DNA from: Paenibacillus mesophilus
GTDB lineage: Bacteria > Bacillota > Bacilli > Paenibacillales > NBRC-103111
Reading direction: 5' to 3'
Assembly: GCF_005938385.1 (NCBI RefSeq)
Contig: NZ_VCRA01000019.1
Span: 1-64,000 of the forward strand
DNA: 64,000 bases
Part shown: piece after piece, positions 51,054-59,291 of the stretch
How positions within the stretch are numbered: position 1 is the stretch's first letter
Layout: every line of letters starts with the position of its first letter
Program-made: the position numbers and the translations under genes
Notes under the pieces: generated by a model
The model's input: the letters and a program-made list of their open reading frames with translations, nothing else
Told to the model about the DNA's origin: nothing
Databases searched by the model: none

Positions 51054-52256
51054 TCAGGCTTCCGCCTCCAAAATGCTCCGTTCCTTCGCTACACGTCTCG
51101 AACGCGACCGGGAGCGGGACATTCCGAGCGACAATGCGGCCGTTCCCGCCGCGACTGCGACAGATGCGGCCCCGATCCAACTGATGGCCGCGAGCGACGC
51201 ACGCTCCACGATAATGCCTCCGATGCCCGCGCCGGCAGCCATTGCGAGCTGCAGCACCGAAGTGTTCAAGCTAAGCATGATGCCCGATGCTTCGGGGGCG
51301 AGCGTGATCAAATGGTATTGCTGCGTCGGGCCCGACGACCATGCCGAGAACGACCACAGCATTAGCAGAGGGAATACGAGCACCGCGGAATGGGCCGACA
51401 GCGACAGCAGCACGAGAGCCACTGCGTGAAGCAGCATCCCGCCGATCAATGTACGGGACACGCCCCATTTATCCGTGCCGATGCCTCCGAGCTTGGAGCC
51501 GACCAGGCTAGCGATGCCGAATGCGAACAGCCCTGCACTCACCGTTTGTTCGCTCATGCCGGTAACGGTGAGCAAGAAAGGCGAAATATACGTATAAGCG
51601 ATCGCATAACCGACGATCCAGAAGAAAGTGATCGACAACGCGATGGCGATTTTCGGCTGCTTCAACAACATCAGCTGCTTGCGCAGCGGTACCGGCTCTT
51701 CACCTTCCGTTCGCGGAATCGTCATGGCGATAACGAGCATCGCGAGCAGACCGAGTAAGCCGATCCCGCCAAATATCGTTTTCCAGTCGTAAACGGCCGC
51801 GACGACTCTGCCAATCGGTACGCCGACGATCAGGGCGGTGCTGAACCCCATGACGAGAGTCGCGATCGCGCTCCCTTGGCGATCCGGTGGGGCCAGCTTG
51901 GAGGCTACGGTCAGCGCGGTCACGACAAATACGCCGGTACTAAGCGCCAAGATGACCCGGGAGCCCATCAGAAATTCGAATCCCGGCAGCAAGACGGCGA
52001 TTCCGTTTCCGACCACGAATACGCCTAGAGCGTAGAGCAGCAGCTTCCTTCGCTCCAAGCGGGCGGTAACGGCCATCAGGAAAGGCGTCCCGAATGCATA
52101 TGCGAGCGAGAATACGGTAATGAGCTGACCGGCGGCGGACACCGAAACGCCGATATCCTCCGTAACTTTATCCAAAATGCCGGCAATAATAAACTCGGAC
52201 GTCCCGACCAAAAAACTGACGACGGCGAGCATATAAATTTTCCAAGCGTTCTTCAT
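51054..52256 (-). CDS. MFS transporter, DHA1 (AraJ/YdhP-like) family
   Basis: 400 aa from ATG 52256, supported by GAGGAGC just upstream and excluding the longer ORF. Twelve transmembrane segments. N-terminal GTSEFIIAGILDKVTEDIGVSVSAAGQLITVFSLAYAFGTPFL and the cytoplasmic LERRKLLLYALG loop (MFS motif A region), and motif-C-like VGVPIGRVV. The family exports drugs, sugars or purines. Located downstream of an ArsR gene on the same strand; a dyad in the 88-bp gap suggests ArsR control of the transporter. Confidence 0.88.
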   Translation of the reverse strand: MKNAWKIYMLAVVSFLVGTSEFIIAGILDKVTEDIGVSVSAAGQLITVFSLAYAFGTPFLMAVTARLERRKLLLYALGVFVVGNGIAVLLPGFEFLMGSRVILALSTGVFVVTALTVASKLAPPDRQGSAIATLVMGFSTALIVGVPIGRVVAAVYDWKTIFGGIGLLGLLAMLVIAMTIPRTEGEEPVPLRKQLMLLKQPKIAIALSITFFWIVGYAIAYTYISPFLLTVTGMSEQTVSAGLFAFGIASLVGSKLGGIGTDKWGVSRTLIGGMLLHAVALVLLSLSAHSAVLVFPLLMLWSFSAWSSGPTQQYHLITLAPEASGIMLSLNTSVLQLAMAAGAGIGGIIVERASLAAISWIGAASVAVAAGTAALSLGMSRSRSRSRRVAKERSILEAEA

Positions 52257-52307
52257 CGTACTGCTCCTCTCTGTATCCACAGAATATGATTTCTTGTACT
52301 TCTCCTA

Positions 52308-52329
52308 TATTTCTAAAAGTATAGAAATA
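52308..52329 (-). promoter_or_regulatory. Operator-like dyad upstream of the MFS gene
   Basis: TATTTCTA (52308-52315) and TAGAAATA (52322-52329), perfect 8-bp inverted repeats separated by 6 nt. The TATTTCTA half-site recurs at 52660-52667 upstream of the arsR gene. Confidence 0.55.
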
Positions 52330-52344
52330 AAGACGAAAAAAAAG

Positions 52345-52632
52345 CTACTGCTGCTGCAGCAAATACGGCGCATATTTCAACGCCATGTCGCGGTTGACGC
52401 TGTAATAAATATACGTGCCGTCCTTGCGTAGATTCAGCAGACCGCAATCGGTCAATTGCTTGAGGTGGTGGGACAACGTCGAGCCGGCGACGGATTCCAG
52501 CTTGGTCATAATATCGGAGCAGCACAAATTTTGCTCTTCGGTAAGCAGAAGGGCGATTTTGAGCCGGGTCGGTTCCCCGAGCGCCTTGTATACTTTGACC
52601 GCTTGCCGTACTTCCGCGTTGTCTTCGACCAT
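52345..52632 (-). CDS. ArsR/SmtB family transcriptional regulator
   Basis: 95 aa from ATG 52632 (GGAGAG upstream); the longer ORF runs into the neighbouring terminator. Winged HTH with VYKALGEPTRLKIALLLTEEQNLCCSDIMTKLESVAGSTLSHHLKQLTDCGLLNLRKDGTYIYYSV. The CCSD segment lies where the alpha3 metal-binding ELCVCDL motif of ArsR occurs, but only partly matches, so metal sensing is possible but not shown. Probably represses its own promoter and the MFS gene. Confidence 0.88.
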   Translation of the reverse strand: MVEDNAEVRQAVKVYKALGEPTRLKIALLLTEEQNLCCSDIMTKLESVAGSTLSHHLKQLTDCGLLNLRKDGTYIYYSVNRDMALKYAPYLLQQQ

Positions 52633-52659
52633 TATGCTCTCCACCTTTGCCTGCCAGTT

Positions 52660-52681
52660 TATTTCTATGTATTTCGAAATA
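52660..52681 (-). promoter_or_regulatory. Operator-like sites upstream of arsR
   Basis: TATTTCTA (52660-52667) next to the perfect palindrome TATTTCGAAATA (52670-52681), 28-49 nt upstream of the arsR start. Matches the half-site found upstream of the MFS gene. Confidence 0.55.
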
Positions 52682-52737
52682 TAAAATAACACATCTTTTG
52701 GAGAATGTAAACAGCGGGATGTGGGGTGCCGGAACAG

Positions 52738-52760
52738 AAAGAAGCACCCCGGAGGGTGCC
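52738..52760 (-). terminator. Terminator of the erm gene
   Basis: On the minus strand GCACCC, loop TCCG, GGGTGC, then TTCTTT, just after the stop codon. Confidence 0.75.
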
Positions 52761-52769
52761 TCGGCACGA

Positions 52770-53588
52770 TCATCTGCTTTTCTTCGGTCTATGCTTCGGT
52801 CGTTTGGGCCAGCGATGCGGCTGGACATGCTGAATCATCGCAAGAAACAATTCGCCCCACTGCCGCTCATTCAAGTAACAGACCGGTCGATGACGATCGA
52901 TTTTCAACGTTTTCACCAGACGCGCAAGCTGCGGAGGCGTAAAGACGCCGGACATGGACTCGCCAAACGGCAGCATCGGATCGCGGAGCCCGTATGCGGC
53001 CAATGCGAGAAACCGCTCATGGTGGTGTTGCGGAATGACCGGCTCTGATATTCTGCTGACGGTTACAACGGCCGAATCCACTCGAGGCGGTGGGGAAAAA
53101 TGGTTCGGCGAAACCGTCCGAACTAGCCGGATTTCATACCACATTCTCCAGCCCAGTATGCGCGGGTCGGTAATGGGAGTGGCCGTGAACCGTTTGGCCG
53201 CTCCTTTCTCTATAAGAAGCACGGCCCGCTGCAGCTTTACCGCCGCAGGCTGGCTCAATAGCTTTGCAAATATCGGAGTGGTGATGGAATAAGGAATATT
53301 GGCCACTACGCAAAACGGCTCTTTCGGGAGATGCAGTTGCAAAAAATCGATTTGTTTGATTCGAATATTGGTTTGATCGTTCAGCTTGCTAGACAGCTTT
53401 CGCACATACGTCGGATCATTCTCGACGGCGAGCACGTGTGCCGCTTTCGCTGCCAGCGGGAATGTGATAGCCCCGGTCCCGGCACCGATATCCAGAACTA
53501 GATCGCGAGGAGTGATTTTCGCCAGAGCGATCATTTGTTCGACGAGACGTTTATGGATCAGTAAATGCTGTGCGGAAAAATTGGACAC
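52770..53588 (-). CDS. erm: 23S rRNA (adenine-N6)-dimethyltransferase, Erm type
   Basis: 272 aa from GTG 53588; the ATG at 53603 lacks a ribosome binding site, whereas GGGGTG lies 7 nt before the GTG. Methylates A2058 of 23S rRNA, giving macrolide-lincosamide-streptogramin B resistance in characterised family members. Motifs: FSAQHLLIHKRLVEQMI, SAM motif LDIGAGTGAIT (32-42), and catalytic NIPYSITTPI (97-106). The C-terminal helical domain ends with a basic tail HRWPKRPKHRPKKSR, as in actinobacterial and Paenibacillus Erm proteins. KsgA is excluded by the NIPYSITT form and length. A leader peptide and attenuator-like pairing precede it. It is probably intrinsic to the chromosome: no mobile-element genes flank it. 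Confidence 0.88.
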   Translation of the reverse strand: MSNFSAQHLLIHKRLVEQMIALAKITPRDLVLDIGAGTGAITFPLAAKAAHVLAVENDPTYVRKLSSKLNDQTNIRIKQIDFLQLHLPKEPFCVVANIPYSITTPIFAKLLSQPAAVKLQRAVLLIEKGAAKRFTATPITDPRILGWRMWYEIRLVRTVSPNHFSPPPRVDSAVVTVSRISEPVIPQHHHERFLALAAYGLRDPMLPFGESMSGVFTPPQLARLVKTLKIDRHRPVCYLNERQWGELFLAMIQHVQPHRWPKRPKHRPKKSR

Positions 53589-53703
53589 AAAAAAACACCC
53601 CATTCATTCGTAATGGTGAATGAAAAAGGCACAGTACAAATAAGCCTGATCCTTTTACTTCAAAATAATAAATGGATAGGGCATACCCGATCTGTACCTT
53701 TCA
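53589..53703 (-). promoter_or_regulatory. erm leader region with competing hairpins
   Basis: On the minus strand CATTCATTCG inside the leader ORF (complement of 53714-53723) is perfectly complementary over 10 nt to CGAATGAATG (complement of 53601-53610) next to the erm ribosome binding site. A competing local hairpin is TTCATTC/GAATGAA (53618-53624 with 53603-53609). A further stem CACCATT/AATGGGGTG with a two-base bulge covers the GGGGTG ribosome binding site and is followed by T7. These mutually exclusive pairings are typical of erm attenuators. Confidence 0.6.
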
Positions 53704-53736
53704 TTACCAAATGCGAATGAATGCGATGCAATACAC
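53704..53736 (-). CDS. Putative erm leader peptide, 10 residues
   Basis: GTG start with AAGGAGGC 8 nt upstream (complement of 53745-53752). Encodes MYCIAFIRIW and stops at 53704. Its Phe-Ile-Arg codons coincide with the segment that pairs with the erm ribosome-binding region, so a stalled ribosome would change the fold. Confidence 0.6.
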   Translation of the reverse strand: MYCIAFIRIW

Positions 53737-53786
53737 GCGATAAAGCCTCCTTGAATGGAATAAAGGACTCGCCGTCTATACTGCAC

Positions 53787-53795
53787 ATTATATCA
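53787..53795 (-). promoter_or_regulatory. Extended -10 promoter of the erm leader
   Basis: On the minus strand TGATATAAT: TG one base upstream of TATAAT (complement of 53787-53792), the extended -10 form; the -35 is weak. It would start transcription about 35 nt before the leader ribosome binding site. Confidence 0.55.
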
Positions 53796-53873
53796 GCCGC
53801 CGTAAGGCAGGTACTATCCCCATTCTTTACTATAACTATATTTTCCGCAAATGCCGGATTCCATAATTTCTCA

Positions 53874-53973
53874 TTGACACGGTGGAAGCCAACACGATAT
53901 GATAGGGGCGAAACATAACTTAAACGTTTCAGTACCATTATCACTTAAACGTATAAGTGCTTAAACGATTAAG
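53874..53973 (+). promoter_or_regulatory. Maltodextrin operon promoter with three LacI-type operators
   Basis: TTGACA (53874-53879), 18-nt spacer, TATGAT (53898-53903). Downstream are three near-palindromes sharing CTTAAACG: CTTAAACGTTTCAG (53919-53932), CACTTAAACGTATAAGTG (53942-53959) and CTTAAACGATTAAG (53960-53973). The first is repeated, inverted, in the lacI promoter at 59263-59276. Confidence 0.8.
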
Positions 53974-53994
53974 TCGAACAAAAGGGGGAAGCAT

Positions 53995-55287
53995 ATGTCC
54001 AAACGTTTGTTTATCGTCAGCGTGCTTGCCGTTATGTCCAGCGTTGCGGTTTTAACCGCATGCGGGAACAACACAACTCCGCCTGCAGCCCAAGAGCAGG
54101 GCAAGCCGTCCGAGGGTACCGCCAAGCAGGTAGGGCTGAAGCCGGAGGCGGGAGCGCAACTGCTCGTCTGGGAATCGAAAGGGCCCGAGCTTGATTATTT
54201 GAAAGCGGTCGCAGAACAGTTCGAGAAAGAGTACGGAGTCAAAGTGAAGGTGGAGTCCGTTCCGGCCATCGATTCTGTGAAAAAGCTGACGACGGACGGC
54301 CCGGCCGGCATCGGCGCCGACGTCTTCTCCTCTCCGCACGATCAATTGGGTAATGCCGTAATGGCGGGACTTGTGCTGCAAAATGACGTTTTCGACGAGA
54401 AGACGAAAAACGAATATATGGCGTCGGCCATAGAAGGCGTCAGCAACAAGGGAACGCTGTACGGGTTTCCGACGGCGATCGATACGTACGCGCTTTTCTA
54501 CAATAAAAGCCTTATGCCGACGGCTCCGAAAACGTACGAGGAAATCGTCAAGTTTGCAGAAACGTACAACGATCCGAAAAACAAAAAGTACGCCTTCATG
54601 TGGAATGTCGGCCAACTATACCAATCCTACTCGTTTCTTGCCGGTTACGGCGGATACGTGTTCGGCAATAACGGCTCCGATGCGGGCGACATCGGTTTGA
54701 ACAATGGCAAGTCTGTCGAAGGCGCAAAATACATTCGTTCGCTGAAAGCCATACTTCCATTAAACACGAATGACATCAATGATAACATCATCACCGGATT
54801 TTTCCAGGAAGGGAAGACGGCGGCCGTCATCAACGGTCCGTGGCTGCAGTCGAGCCTGACCCAAGTCAAATTCGAATACGGCGTCGCTCCTTTGCCGCTG
54901 CTGCCGAACGGCGAGCATCCGAAAAGCTTCTCGGGCATTCGCGGTCTGTACGTCAATTCGTATACGAAGTATCCGGCCGCCGCCAAGCTTTTCGCGAGCT
55001 ACGCGACCAACAAGCCGAATTTGTCTAAACGATTTCAATTGACGAAGCAGCTTCCACCGAGAAAAGATCTGATGGACGATCCGATCATTACGAAGGACGC
55101 CAACGCTTCCGCTTTCCTAGAGCAAGCGAAGTACTCCGTTCCGATGCCGTCCATTCCGGAAATGGGCAACGTATGGGTGCCGGCAAGCACAGCGCTCGCC
55201 TCGCTATGGAACGACAATCAAGACCCGGGCACCGTCTTGAACAACGCGGTCAACCAAATCAAAACGGCAATCAAGACGAAGAAATAA
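53995..55287 (+). CDS. mdxE: Maltodextrin-binding lipoprotein
   Basis: 430 aa; AAAGGGGG upstream. Lipobox VLTAC with Cys23. Family 1 binding protein closest to MalE/MdxE: GAQLLVWESKGPELDYLKAVAEQFEKEYGVKVKV, GADVFSSPHDQLGNAVMAGLV, YGFPTAIDTYALFYNKSLM, AAVINGPWLQSSL. Delivers maltose or maltodextrins to the MdxFG permease. First gene of the operon. The ATPase (MsmX-like) is not encoded here and is probably shared from elsewhere, as is usual in this group. Confidence 0.88.
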   Translation: MSKRLFIVSVLAVMSSVAVLTACGNNTTPPAAQEQGKPSEGTAKQVGLKPEAGAQLLVWESKGPELDYLKAVAEQFEKEYGVKVKVESVPAIDSVKKLTTDGPAGIGADVFSSPHDQLGNAVMAGLVLQNDVFDEKTKNEYMASAIEGVSNKGTLYGFPTAIDTYALFYNKSLMPTAPKTYEEIVKFAETYNDPKNKKYAFMWNVGQLYQSYSFLAGYGGYVFGNNGSDAGDIGLNNGKSVEGAKYIRSLKAILPLNTNDINDNIITGFFQEGKTAAVINGPWLQSSLTQVKFEYGVAPLPLLPNGEHPKSFSGIRGLYVNSYTKYPAAAKLFASYATNKPNLSKRFQLTKQLPPRKDLMDDPIITKDANASAFLEQAKYSVPMPSIPEMGNVWVPASTALASLWNDNQDPGTVLNNAVNQIKTAIKTKK

Positions 55288-55300
55288 GGCGGTTTTGCGT

Positions 55301-56617
55301 ATGCACTCGAATCAAGGCGTTTGGCGTCACCAGACGAAAGCCGTTCTACTCTCTGCGGTATTCATCGGTCTCGGTCAGCTACACAACAAGCAATATGTCA
55401 AAGGCTTCTTGTTTCTGATAATGGCGCAGCTGTTTTTCTGGAACTACTATCCGATCGCCTTCAAGGGAATTTCCGGGCTTATTACGCTAGGGAAAGCGCC
55501 TACCCGAATTGTAGGAGGCCAGATCGTTCAGGGCGACCATTCCATCTTTATGCTAATCAACGGCCTTATTACGCTTGTCATCGTCCTGTTGTTTGCGGGC
55601 TTCTATGCGATGAACATACAGGATGCCCGGAAAAACGGAGAGCTTCGGGACGAAGGAAGCCGGGCTCCGGGGTTTATCGACTCGTTCAAAACGGCGAAAT
55701 TTCGGCATCTGCCTTATTTGCTGCTGCTGCCCGCCGCCTGTTTCACGCTTTTCGTCACCGTAATCCCGCTCGTGTTCAATGTGCTGATCGCCTTCACGAA
55801 CTATTCCGCTCCGGCCCACATTCCCGACCGGTCGCTGGTCGATTGGGTGGGGCTCCGAACGTTCGCCGATCTGTTCGCACAGGAGGCGTGGAGGTCGACT
55901 TTTCTCGGCATATCCGTCTGGAACATAGTCTGGGCGGCCGCTTCGACGGTATCGGTGTTTTTCGGCGGCCTGCTGCTCGCGATGATGGTGAATTACCCGG
56001 GCATCCGGTTCAAGCGGTTTTGGCGAACCGTCTTCATCTTGCCGTGGGCGGTGCCGCAATTTATTTCGATTCTCGTGTTCCGGGTGCTGCTCAACGGGTC
56101 GTTCGGTCCGGTCAACGATATGCTGGTAAAGCTCGGCTTCGCGCCGGTGCCGTGGCTATCCGATCCAACGATGGCGAAGGTGTCGATCGTGCTCGTCAAT
56201 ATGTGGTTTTCGACCCCGTTTCTGATGGCGTTGATGTCCGGCGTCTTGACGACGCTGCCTCGTGATTTGTACGAAGCGGCCGAAGTGGACGGAGCCTCGG
56301 GGCGGCAAAAGTTCGTTGGCATTACACTGCCTCTCGTACTGACAGCAACCGCGCCGATCCTCATTATGCAGTTTGCTTTCAACTTCAATAATTTCAATCT
56401 GATTTATTTGCTTACGGACGGAAGGCCGAACAACCCCGACTATTATTACGCGGGAAGCACCGATATATTGATCTCGTGGATTTTCAAGATGACGCTGAAC
56501 CAGAGCCAGTTCAACATGGCTTCGGCCGTGTCGATCCTGATGTTCCTGTTCATCGCGGCTTTTTCCTTATGGAATTACAGGCGAATGAAGTCTACCCAAG
56601 AAGAGGATATGGTCTGA
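55301..56617 (+). CDS. mdxF: Maltodextrin ABC permease, MalF-like
   Basis: 438 aa from ATG 55301 (AAGGCGG 8 nt upstream). About eight transmembrane helices with the long N-terminal extension of MalF proteins (LLSAVFIGLGQLHNKQYVKGFLFLIMAQ). Transmembrane transport core with VFILPWAVPQFISILVFRVLLNGSFGPVND and the EAA loop EAAEVDGASGRQKFVGITLPL, which contacts the ATPase. One nucleotide separates its stop from the next start (56618). Confidence 0.9.
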   Translation: MHSNQGVWRHQTKAVLLSAVFIGLGQLHNKQYVKGFLFLIMAQLFFWNYYPIAFKGISGLITLGKAPTRIVGGQIVQGDHSIFMLINGLITLVIVLLFAGFYAMNIQDARKNGELRDEGSRAPGFIDSFKTAKFRHLPYLLLLPAACFTLFVTVIPLVFNVLIAFTNYSAPAHIPDRSLVDWVGLRTFADLFAQEAWRSTFLGISVWNIVWAAASTVSVFFGGLLLAMMVNYPGIRFKRFWRTVFILPWAVPQFISILVFRVLLNGSFGPVNDMLVKLGFAPVPWLSDPTMAKVSIVLVNMWFSTPFLMALMSGVLTTLPRDLYEAAEVDGASGRQKFVGITLPLVLTATAPILIMQFAFNFNNFNLIYLLTDGRPNNPDYYYAGSTDILISWIFKMTLNQSQFNMASAVSILMFLFIAAFSLWNYRRMKSTQEEDMV

Positions 56618-57451
56618 ATGTCGAAGTTGAAAAATAAGTTGGTCGTAATCGGCATTTACACGGTTTTCGCGCTGCTGCTCCTGACGATCGTCTACCCGAT
56701 CGTGTGGGTTGTCGGTACGTCGCTCAACCCGGGCACCGCGCTTCTGGTCAGCAGCATGTTTCCCGCCAATCCTACGATCGGCCATTATGTCGAGCTGATA
56801 CGCAATACCGATTTCGTGTTGTGGTACGGCAATACGATCAAAATCGCGGTTTGGAACGCGTTGTTGTCGACGGCATTGGTGGCGGTGACGGCGTACGCCT
56901 TGTCCCGGTTCCGGTTCAAGGGCAGGAAGCAAGGCTTGATGGCTCTGCTTATTTTGCAAATGTTCCCGGGTTTCTTGTCCATTATGGCGATTTTTGTGCT
57001 GCTGCTGCAAACGAAGATGCTCGATACGCATCTCGGCATCGTTCTCGTCTACGCCGGCGGGGCCGTTTCGATGGGAACGTGGGTGATGAAAGGCCATTTC
57101 GATACGATTCCGCGAAGCTTGGAGGAAGCCGCCTTTTTGGACGGGGCTACCCATAAGGACATCTTTTTCAAAATTATTGTCCCGCTGTCCCTGCCGGCCG
57201 TTACGTTCGTTGCGTTGAACAGCTTTATTACGCCGTTCATGGATTTCATTTTGCCGCAAATCGTGCTCCGATCGTCCGACAAAATGACGCTCGCCCAAGG
57301 ATTGTACAATATGGTCGCCAACGAGACGAACTCCAGCTTCACCCTATTCGCGGCCGGTGCCGTGCTGGTAGCGCTGCCGATTACGTTTCTGTACATGTAT
57401 TTTCAAAAATATTTGATTGGCGGACTTGCGTCCGGAGCCGATAAAGGTTGA
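56618..57451 (+). CDS. mdxG: Maltodextrin ABC permease, MalG-like
   Basis: 277 aa, six transmembrane helices. EAA loop SLEEAAFLDGATHKDIFFKIIVPLSLP. Second permease subunit; the C-terminus YFQKYLIGGLASGADKG is typical of MalG. Starts directly after mdxF, so translation is coupled. Confidence 0.9.
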   Translation: MSKLKNKLVVIGIYTVFALLLLTIVYPIVWVVGTSLNPGTALLVSSMFPANPTIGHYVELIRNTDFVLWYGNTIKIAVWNALLSTALVAVTAYALSRFRFKGRKQGLMALLILQMFPGFLSIMAIFVLLLQTKMLDTHLGIVLVYAGGAVSMGTWVMKGHFDTIPRSLEEAAFLDGATHKDIFFKIIVPLSLPAVTFVALNSFITPFMDFILPQIVLRSSDKMTLAQGLYNMVANETNSSFTLFAAGAVLVALPITFLYMYFQKYLIGGLASGADKG

Positions 57452-57485
57452 CAGCGCCATTATATACGGATGGAGGGAGTAAGCC

Positions 57486-59234
57486 ATGCACGTCGAAGCG
57501 ATTTATCACCGGTCCGCGGACAGCTATTGTTACGCCTACGACGACCGTACCGTTCATATTCGGCTGCGCGCGAAAAAAGACGATCTGCAAACCGTCAAAG
57601 CGATATACGGAGACAAGTACGATTGGGAACATACCGCCAAGGAAACGCCTTTGTACAAAATGGCGACGGATGAGCTGTTCGATTATTGGCAGGCGGAGTT
57701 CGCGCCTCCGCATCGCAGGCTGCGGTATGCGTTCGAGCTCGTATCCGGCAAACGAAAGCTGTGGTATACGGAGCAAGGTTTTTCGGAAAGCAAGCCGCGA
57801 GATCCGCTTTCCTTTTTCGATTACCCGTTTCTATGGCCGAGCGAAATATTGAAGCCGCCGGAATGGGTCAAGGGGGCCGTCTTTTATCAAATATTTCCCG
57901 AACGGTTCGCGAACGGGGATCCGGCAAACGATCCGGCGGGTGTTCGTCCTTGGGAGCAGGACGACCCGGGACCGCACGATTATTTCGGCGGAGATTTGCA
58001 AGGCGTTCTGGACCGCATCGATTACATTCAATCGCTAGGCGTCAATGCCGTCTATTTCACGCCCCTCTTTGAGGCGAACACAAACCACAAATACGATACG
58101 GCGGACTATTTCAAGATCGATCCTCATTTCGGCGACACGGAGCTATTGCGAAGGCTGGTTCAAGCGTTCCACGATCGCGGCATACGCGTCATTCTCGATG
58201 CGGTGTTCAACCATAGCGGGATTCGGTTCGCACCTTTTCGCGATGTGCTGGAGAATGGACGGGAATCGGCTTACTGGGACTGGTTCCATATGAAGGACTA
58301 CCCGGTTGCGACCGGGTCCAAGCCGTCGTATCATTGCTTCGCGTTCGAGTCGCACATGCCCAAGCTGAATACGGCTAATCCGGAGGTGCGCGCCTATTTG
58401 CTGGACGTGGCACGGCATTGGGTGAATGAATGCGATATCGACGGATGGAGACTGGATGTGGCGAACGAGGTTGACCACGAGTTTTGGCGGCAATTTCGGA
58501 AAGCGTTAAAAGCGCTCAAGCCGGACTTTTATATATTGGGCGAAATATGGCATGACGCGATGCCCTGGCTGCGGGGAGACCAGTTCGACGCGGTCATGAA
58601 TTATCCGGCGACGGAGGCAGTACTCCGCTTTTTTGCCAAAGACGCCATCGATGCGGAAACGTTGTCGCATCAGATCAACCGGCTGCTGGCTAGCTACCCG
58701 CGGCAAGTGAACGAGGCGGCGTTCAATATTATCGGAAGCCACGATACTCCTCGGCTGCTCACCGTCGCGAACGATGAACGTAAAGCTATGCAGGCCGCCT
58801 TGTTTCAATTTATTTTGCCGGGTGCGCCTTGCCTCTACTACGGAGACGAAGTAGGGATGCGGGGAGGGGCGGACCCCGACTGCCGGAAACCGATGGTATG
58901 GGAGAAGCAGCGGCAAAACGGAGAGCTTCTCGACTTTTACCGAAGGCTGATTTCACTGCGCTTGGCGCACCCCGCCCTCCAGGAAGGATCGTTTGAATTC
59001 GTATACGCCCGGGACCGGCAGATTGTCGTGCGAAGAAAGCATGCAAGCGAGCACGTTTACGTTTGCTTTAATCATGGTGGCGCACAAGAGAGGATTCTGT
59101 TCTCGACAGATGGACAACTATCGCCAGTTCCGATATGGGGCAATGGTACATTCCGGATGGCCGATGATACGGTGACCGTAACGCTGCCTCCGTTCGGTTG
59201 GCTCGTATTGGCCGCTCCCGCCCAGGATGATTGA
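57486..59234 (+). CDS. GH13 neopullulanase/cyclomaltodextrinase
   Basis: 582 aa; GGAGGG upstream. Glycoside hydrolase family 13 (subfamily 20-like): N-terminal beta domain (about 1-120), catalytic barrel from WVKGAVFYQIFPERFANGD, and the conserved DAVFNHSG. Catalytic residues are Asp324 (GWRLDVANE), Glu353 (LGEIWHDA) and Asp420 (IIGSHDTPR). C-terminal beta domain. No signal peptide, so it degrades imported cyclodextrins, maltodextrins or pullulan fragments inside the cell. Part of the mdx operon. Confidence 0.92.
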   Translation: MHVEAIYHRSADSYCYAYDDRTVHIRLRAKKDDLQTVKAIYGDKYDWEHTAKETPLYKMATDELFDYWQAEFAPPHRRLRYAFELVSGKRKLWYTEQGFSESKPRDPLSFFDYPFLWPSEILKPPEWVKGAVFYQIFPERFANGDPANDPAGVRPWEQDDPGPHDYFGGDLQGVLDRIDYIQSLGVNAVYFTPLFEANTNHKYDTADYFKIDPHFGDTELLRRLVQAFHDRGIRVILDAVFNHSGIRFAPFRDVLENGRESAYWDWFHMKDYPVATGSKPSYHCFAFESHMPKLNTANPEVRAYLLDVARHWVNECDIDGWRLDVANEVDHEFWRQFRKALKALKPDFYILGEIWHDAMPWLRGDQFDAVMNYPATEAVLRFFAKDAIDAETLSHQINRLLASYPRQVNEAAFNIIGSHDTPRLLTVANDERKAMQAALFQFILPGAPCLYYGDEVGMRGGADPDCRKPMVWEKQRQNGELLDFYRRLISLRLAHPALQEGSFEFVYARDRQIVVRRKHASEHVYVCFNHGGAQERILFSTDGQLSPVPIWGNGTFRMADDTVTVTLPPFGWLVLAAPAQDD

Positions 59235-59276
59235 CAAATCGGCGGTCGTATGATTAAATCGACTGAAACGTTTAAG
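59231..59276 (+). promoter_or_regulatory. lacI promoter with operator
   Basis: TTGACA (59231-59236, overlapping the stop of the GH13 gene), 17-nt spacer, TTAAAT (59254-59259). The operator CTGAAACGTTTAAG (59263-59276) is the exact inverse of the first operator upstream of mdxE and covers the start region. Confidence 0.75.
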
Positions 59277-59291
59277 CAGGGGCGGATGAAC

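Noticed and set aside
59250..59285. Earlier ATG start for the LacI gene
   Set aside because: The stretch contains the -10 element and the operator of the gene, and has no ribosome binding site before the ATG.
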